Origin: Actinomycetes bacterium
GTDB taxonomy: Bacteria; Actinomycetota; Actinomycetes; Propionibacteriales; Propionibacteriaceae
Assembly: GCA_023437345.1 (NCBI GenBank)
Contig: JAEZGC010000019.1
Location: 1 to 9,876, forward strand
Length of the DNA stretch: 9,876 nt
Direction: 5' to 3'
The notes beneath the pieces are model-generated. The model saw nothing but the letters and a program-made list of their open reading frames with translations, was not told the origin of the DNA and ran no database searches. Positions 6,140-9,876 of this stretch are shown piece after piece; within the stretch, counting starts at the first letter, position 1; the number at the start of each line of letters is the position of its first letter. A program made the position numbers and the translations under genes.

Positions 6140-6841
6140 GTGCTGAAGACGGATGCGCGGGCGACCCTGGAGCGGCGGCGGGCGGAGGTGGCCGCGATGT
6201 TCGACCACGTCGCCGGGCGCTACGACTTGATGAACGACCTGCTGTCGCTGGGCCAGGACCGCGCCTGGCGCTCGGCCACCGTGGCCGCCGTGGCGCCCCG
6301 CGCCGGCGAGGTGATCCTCGACCTGGCGGCGGGCACCGGCACGTCCTCGATGCCGTTCGCCAACGCCGGCGCCGTGGTGGTTCCGGCCGACCTGTCGTTC
6401 GGCATGCTCTCGGCCGGACGCCGCAAGCACCCCGACCTGCCGTTCGTGAACGCCGACGCGCTCGCGCTGCCGTTCGCCGACGCGGCCTTCGACGCGGTCA
6501 CCATCTCGTTCGGGCTGCGCAACGTCGAGGACACCGCCGGGGCGCTCGAGGAACTCCGCCGGGTGACCCGGCCGGGCGGACGGATCGTGGTGTGCGAGTT
6601 CTCCACCCCGACCTGGCGGCCGTTCCAGGCCGCCTACCACGCCTACCTTCGTGAGGCGCTGCCGCGGCTCGCGTCGCTCGCCTCGTCCAACCCTGCCGCG
6701 TACGACTACCTGGGCGAGTCGATCCTGGCCTGGCCCGACCAGCCCACCCTGGCCAGGCTGCTGCACGCCGCCGGGTGGCGGCAGGTCGGCTGGAAGAACC
6801 TCAGCGGGGGGATCGTCGCGCTCCACCGCGCGTACGCCTGA
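6140..6841 (+). CDS. menG: Demethylmenaquinone methyltransferase
   Basis: SAM-dependent C-methyltransferase (UbiE/MenG/COQ5 family) that performs the last step of menaquinone synthesis at the membrane. The 233-aa product carries FDHVAGRYDLMNDLLSLG at 21-38, the SAM-binding DLAAGTGTSS at 61-70, NADALALPFADAAFDAVTIS at 104-123 with FGLRNV after it, GGRIVVCEFS at 147-155, YDYLGESILAWPDQ at 188-201, and a GW(K)NLSGGIVALH tail. These are hallmarks of the family, and the length is usual. The GTG at 6140 gives the expected N-terminus; no better start is nearby. In a menaquinone-only actinobacterium the substrate is demethylmenaquinone rather than a ubiquinone precursor (inference, supported by menD in the same window). 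Its stop overlaps the next gene by one base (TGATG). Confidence 0.95.
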   Translation: MLKTDARATLERRRAEVAAMFDHVAGRYDLMNDLLSLGQDRAWRSATVAAVAPRAGEVILDLAAGTGTSSMPFANAGAVVVPADLSFGMLSAGRRKHPDLPFVNADALALPFADAAFDAVTISFGLRNVEDTAGALEELRRVTRPGGRIVVCEFSTPTWRPFQAAYHAYLREALPRLASLASSNPAAYDYLGESILAWPDQPTLARLLHAAGWRQVGWKNLSGGIVALHRAYA

Positions 6842-8490
6842 TGGTCCAGCTCCACTCCTCGGCGGCGGGCTCCTGCCCGCTGAAGACCCACAACGCCTTC
6901 CAGCCGGGGCTGGTCGCCCCACCGCCGCCGCCGCGTCCGCAGTGGGCCGCCGACCATCGCGGCTTCGCTGCGACGGTGCTGGCCGAGGTGCTGGCCCACC
7001 ACCCGGGGGCGGTCGACCTGCGCGGCCTCACCGAGCTGCCGGCCGCCGACCAGGAGGCCGCCTGCCTGGCCGCGCTGGCCGCCGGCGTCCCGGTCATCAT
7101 CGGGGGGCGGCTGCCCTCGGCCGACCACAGGGTGGGGCGGCCGGACCTGCTCGTGGCGACCCCGGACGGCTACGTGCCCGGCGTGGTGCGCAGCTACCGG
7201 ATGTTCGACAGCCGCGGCGACGACAGTTGCGCGACGGTCTCGCCGCTGACGAGCCTTTCCGCCCGCCAGACGCTGCCGCGGATCCGGTTCCGGTGGCGCT
7301 ACCGCTGGCACCTGACGCTGCGGCTGGCCCACTACCACCGCATGCTGCAGTCGGCGGGGTACGCCGGTGGCCCGCAGGGGCTGGTGGTCGGCGACGACCC
7401 GGTGGAGGGGCTGGGGCAGGTGGCGGTGTGGCTCGACCTCGACGCCCCGGCCCTCCCGCCGGCCGGCGGCCAGCCGGCCGGCGCGGAGGAGGGTGCCAGC
7501 AGCGCCCTCGACCGCTACGACTTCGAGTTCGGCGTCCGGCTGCAGTTGGCGCAGCAGGCAGTGACGTTGCCGCCCGCCCCGGTGCCTGCGCTGCTGCCGA
7601 TCCGCAGCCGGGAGTGCGAGACGTGCGTGTGGTCGCCGGTGTGTCTGGCGCGGCTCGACCCCGACGACCTGTCGGTGCGGATCAGCAAGTCGCCGCTCGA
7701 CCGGCACGAGATCGCGATGCTGCGCGAGGCGGGGGTCACCACTGTCGCCGACCTCGCGCGCGCCGACCTCGACGCCCTCCTCCCCCAGTACCTGCCCAAG
7801 GTCGGCCACCGCACCGGCGCCGAGGACCGGCTGCGGCTGGCGCAGCGCCGCTCACTGCTGTTGCGCGACGGCGTCCAGCTGGAGCGGATCGGCACCGACC
7901 CTGTCGACCTGCCGGTGGCACCGCTGGAGATCGACCTGGACGTGGAGACCTCGGCAGACGAGAAGGTGTACCTGTGGGGCTTCTGGGTGAGCGAGCCGGC
8001 CACCGGCGAGGCCGGCTACGTGGAGTTCAGCGACTTCCGTCCGCTCGACGAGGCTGGTGAGGCCGCCCTGGCGATCCGCGCGTTGAGCTGGCTGCGGGAG
8101 CGGGTCGGCACCACGTCCACGCTGGTGTTCCACTACTCGGGCTACGAACGCGACCAGCTCGAACGCCTTGCCCGCGGCCACGAGCACCCGGTCCTGCAGT
8201 GGGCTGTGGAGTTCTCCCGCCGGCACTTCGTCGACCTGTTCCCGGTCGTCCGGAGGCACTTCTTCGGCACCGACGGGCTCGGGCTCAAGGTGGTCGCCTC
8301 GCTGGGCGCCGGGTTCTCCTGGCGCGACCCGGACCCGGGCGGGCGCAACTCGATGGCCTGGTTCGGCGAGGCCGTCGCCGGCGGCACCCCTGAGGACCGC
8401 GATCGTGCCCGCACCCGGGTGCTGGAGTACAACGAGGACGACGTCCGCGCCACCCACCAGGTGCGGGCCTGGCTGCGCGGCCTGGCCTGA
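6841..8490 (+). CDS. TM0106-type RecB-like nuclease with RNase H-like exonuclease domain
   Basis: 549-aa protein of the TM0106-type 'RecB-like putative nuclease' group; cellular role unknown, presumed DNA or RNA processing. The N-terminal half (about 1-270) is a PD-(D/E)XK-like domain with RPDLL (Asp102) and a Cys set C12, C259, C262, C268, the last three as C-x2-C-x5-C, matching the 4Fe-4S pattern of AddB-type nucleases. The second catalytic strand reads YVPGVVRSYR (111-120), without the usual acidic residue and Lys, so that active site may be dead. Residues 280-345 contain helix-hairpin-like helices (LREAGVTTVADLA). The C-terminal part (about 360-549) is a DEDD/RNase H-like (YprB-like) fold with IDLDVET (D367, E369), HYSGYERDQL, FVDLF and YNEDDVRAT (D533/D534), so exonuclease residues look intact. 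The ATG at 6841 overlaps the menG stop; an upstream in-frame ATG would run far into menG and is rejected. Confidence 0.85.
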   Translation: MVQLHSSAAGSCPLKTHNAFQPGLVAPPPPPRPQWAADHRGFAATVLAEVLAHHPGAVDLRGLTELPAADQEAACLAALAAGVPVIIGGRLPSADHRVGRPDLLVATPDGYVPGVVRSYRMFDSRGDDSCATVSPLTSLSARQTLPRIRFRWRYRWHLTLRLAHYHRMLQSAGYAGGPQGLVVGDDPVEGLGQVAVWLDLDAPALPPAGGQPAGAEEGASSALDRYDFEFGVRLQLAQQAVTLPPAPVPALLPIRSRECETCVWSPVCLARLDPDDLSVRISKSPLDRHEIAMLREAGVTTVADLARADLDALLPQYLPKVGHRTGAEDRLRLAQRRSLLLRDGVQLERIGTDPVDLPVAPLEIDLDVETSADEKVYLWGFWVSEPATGEAGYVEFSDFRPLDEAGEAALAIRALSWLRERVGTTSTLVFHYSGYERDQLERLARGHEHPVLQWAVEFSRRHFVDLFPVVRRHFFGTDGLGLKVVASLGAGFSWRDPDPGGRNSMAWFGEAVAGGTPEDRDRARTRVLEYNEDDVRATHQVRAWLRGLA

Positions 8491-8509
8491 CTCGAGCGCC
8501 GCGGCGGGG

Positions 8510-9250
8510 TCAGAAGAAGGTCAGGTAGAGCGCGGAGGCCGCCACCGACGCGGTGACGAGTCCTTCGAAGATCCTCTGGTCGATCCGCTTGATCAGGACG
8601 CGACCCAGCCACGTGCCGACCAGCACGATCGGGGCGACCGTGGCCCACAGCACGATGGTGTCGGCCCTGACGATGCCCAGGCCGGCCGAGATCGGCAGCT
8701 TCATCGCGTTCACCGCGAAGAAGAACCAGGCCCCGGTGCCGATGAAGCGCCACTTCTCGTACCTTGCCGCGAGCAGGTAGAGGTTCATCGGCGCGCCGCC
8801 TGCGTTGGCCACCATCGTGGTGAACCCGGCCAGGCCCCCGTAGCCGGCCGCCATCGCCGGGCCGTGGGTGGGCAGCCGGCTGCGCCAGAACCCGAGGATC
8901 AGCAACCCGATCACCAGGATGCCGATGGTCCGGCGCAGCACGAGGTCGTCGGCGAAGCTGAGGAACAGCGCGCCGGCCCCGATGCCGATCAGGACGGGCG
9001 GGACCAATCGCAGGATCAGCCGCCAGTCGACGTTGCGCCGATAGAGCCAGATCGCCACCAGGTCCCCGGTCAGCAACAGCAGCAGCACCGCGCCGGTGGA
9101 GTCGCGGGTGGGCATCACCAGCGCGACCAGGGCGACCGCCACCATTGCCAGCCCGCTGATGGAGGTCTTGGAGATCCCGCTGAGCAGGCCGGCGGCAGCC
9201 ACCACCAGCCAGGCCTGCCAGGCCAGCCCGGCGATGACCTCGGGGATCAC
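8510..9250 (-). CDS. TauE/SafE family sulfite/organosulfur exporter-like protein
   Basis: 246-aa inner-membrane protein with eight or nine hydrophobic stretches (about 12-28, 33-47, 52-70, 79-98, 104-122, 133-150, 171-190, 198-220, 228-246). The two halves of the family's internal duplication are visible: GLLSGISKTSISGLAM at 21-36 in the first and GGLAGFTTMVANAGGAPMN at 138-156 in the second. Such proteins are linked to export of sulfite, sulfoacetate or other small anions, but many have unknown substrates and nothing here identifies one. The GTG at 9250 overlaps the menD stop (GTGA at 9250-9247) and has no clear ribosome site of its own, so translation is likely coupled to MenD. It converges on the nuclease gene with only 19 bp between stops. 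Confidence 0.9.
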   Translation of the reverse strand: MIPEVIAGLAWQAWLVVAAAGLLSGISKTSISGLAMVAVALVALVMPTRDSTGAVLLLLLTGDLVAIWLYRRNVDWRLILRLVPPVLIGIGAGALFLSFADDLVLRRTIGILVIGLLILGFWRSRLPTHGPAMAAGYGGLAGFTTMVANAGGAPMNLYLLAARYEKWRFIGTGAWFFFAVNAMKLPISAGLGIVRADTIVLWATVAPIVLVGTWLGRVLIKRIDQRIFEGLVTASVAASALYLTFF

Positions 9251-9876
9251 TGTGGCACCGCGCAGGCGGCCAGCCGGGCGGCCAGCTCACGCCGTCCGGT
9301 GCGGTCGACGCCGACCACCACCACCTCGGGCCCGGTGACGGGCTCGGCGAGGGCGGCGCGCAGCTCATCGAGCCCGGCCACCCGCCGCGCCGGGACGCCG
9401 AAGGCCCGCGCCAGGGCCACGAGGTCGGCCCCGCTGGGGGTGGCGAAGATCCGTTCGAAGGAGTCGGCGAACCGCTGCTGCCCGTACTCGAGGGTGGCGA
9501 AGATCGCGCCGCCGGCGTCGTCTGCGACCACCACCCGCAGCAATGGACGGGGCTCGCCGGGCCCGATCGCCAGCCCGTTGGCGTCGTGGACGAAGGACAG
9601 GTCGCCGCACAGCAGCGTCACCGGCGCGCCGGTGGCCAGCGCGATCCCTGCCGCTGTGGAGACGGTGCCGTCGATCCCGGACAGGCCGCGGTTGGCGTGC
9701 ACCTGTCCCGGGTGGTCGGCGATCGGGGCGAGGTCGGCGTCGCGGATCGCCATCGAGTTGCCCAGGGCGAGCGCGCCGTCACCCACCGCGGTCACCACGG
9801 TGGCGGCCAGGGCGGGCCCGGTGACCTCGTCGAGGTCGGCCAGGACGGCGTCGACCCGGGCGCCGCAGGCCTGGTC
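9247..9876 (-). CDS. menD: MenD (SEPHCHC synthase), C-terminal part, cut by window edge
   Basis: C-terminal 209 residues of 2-succinyl-5-enolpyruvyl-6-hydroxy-3-cyclohexene-1-carboxylate synthase, the thiamine-diphosphate enzyme joining isochorismate and 2-oxoglutarate early in menaquinone synthesis. The frame stays open to the last base, so the gene starts beyond the window; full MenD is usually 500-600 aa. Recognisable parts are LGNSMAIRDAD, VHANRGLSGIDGTVSTA, and the ThDP/Mg-binding GDLSFVHDANGL, followed by FATLEYGQQ and the FERIFATPSGADL region that fit the MenD C-terminal domain. Internal GTG codons near 9798 are not taken as starts because the reading continues as MenD-like sequence upstream (DQACGARVDAVL). 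It overlaps the TauE-like gene downstream. Confidence 0.93.
   Translation of the reverse strand, partial: DQACGARVDAVLADLDEVTGPALAATVVTAVGDGALALGNSMAIRDADLAPIADHPGQVHANRGLSGIDGTVSTAAGIALATGAPVTLLCGDLSFVHDANGLAIGPGEPRPLLRVVVADDAGGAIFATLEYGQQRFADSFERIFATPSGADLVALARAFGVPARRVAGLDELRAALAEPVTGPEVVVVGVDRTGRRELAARLAACAVPQ

Noticed and set aside
4404..6146. A 580-codon plus-strand open frame
   Set aside because: It is antisense to the ABC permease and ATPase, which carry membrane segments and Walker motifs. No recognisable domain is seen in the shadow.
6056..6922. An N-terminal extension of the ABC ATPase on the minus strand
   Set aside because: It is antisense to menG, and the ATPase domain begins just after the ATG at 6055, so the extension is not needed.
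6706..7809. A 367-codon minus-strand open frame
   Set aside because: It is antisense to menG and the nuclease gene, with composition typical of a shadow.
8491..8509. A terminator between the nuclease and TauE-like genes
   Set aside because: Only a 10-bp self-complementary CGCCGCGGCG (8497-8506) with no loop fits in the 19-bp gap. That is too little to call.

Overview
The window is high-GC DNA with tightly packed genes, GTG as well as ATG starts, and several stop/start overlaps. Gene content (NagB/NagA with a DasR-type GntR/UTRA regulator, a separate single-domain glucose-family PTS IIA, menaquinone genes menG and menD, and a TM0106-type RecB-like nuclease) points to an actinobacterium. A member of the Propionibacteriales is plausible, but I cannot fix the genus from sequence alone.

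Region 1 (1-3610) is an amino-sugar locus. Two near-identical 57-bp repeats, each holding a perfect 15-bp stem hairpin, lie past the end of nagA. On the minus strand, in transcription order, are a GntR/UTRA regulator, a 129-bp gap with two strong palindromes, nagB, and nagA 6 bp later. NagA deacetylates GlcNAc-6-P and NagB converts the product to fructose-6-P. Divergently on the plus strand is a 25-codon ORF that looks like the amino end of a PTS IIB protein lacking its phospho-cysteine region. Its stop overlaps the GTG start of a complete IIA (crr-like) gene. The shared promoter region carries a palindrome that matches the Streptomyces DasR (dre) operator at 12 of 16 bases. It is placed so that one bound repressor could cover both promoters. 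A strong hairpin closes the unit between convergent genes.

Region 2 (3669-6055, minus strand) is a two-gene ABC transporter: a short ATP-binding protein and, overlapping by ATGA, a 571-aa multi-spanning permease-like protein. The substrate is unknown.

Region 3 (6140-8490, plus strand) has menG, the last methylation step of menaquinone synthesis, directly coupled (TGATG) to a RecB-like nuclease/DEDD-exonuclease fusion with a likely 4Fe-4S cysteine set.

Region 4 (8510-9876, minus strand) has the carboxyl part of menD, cut by the window edge, followed by a TauE/SafE-type membrane exporter coupled to it by GTGA.

I see no wholly new defence, mobile or RNA system. The points most worth checking are the shortened IIB ORF coupled to crr, the operator architecture, the tandem hairpin repeats, and the altered catalytic motif in the nuclease.
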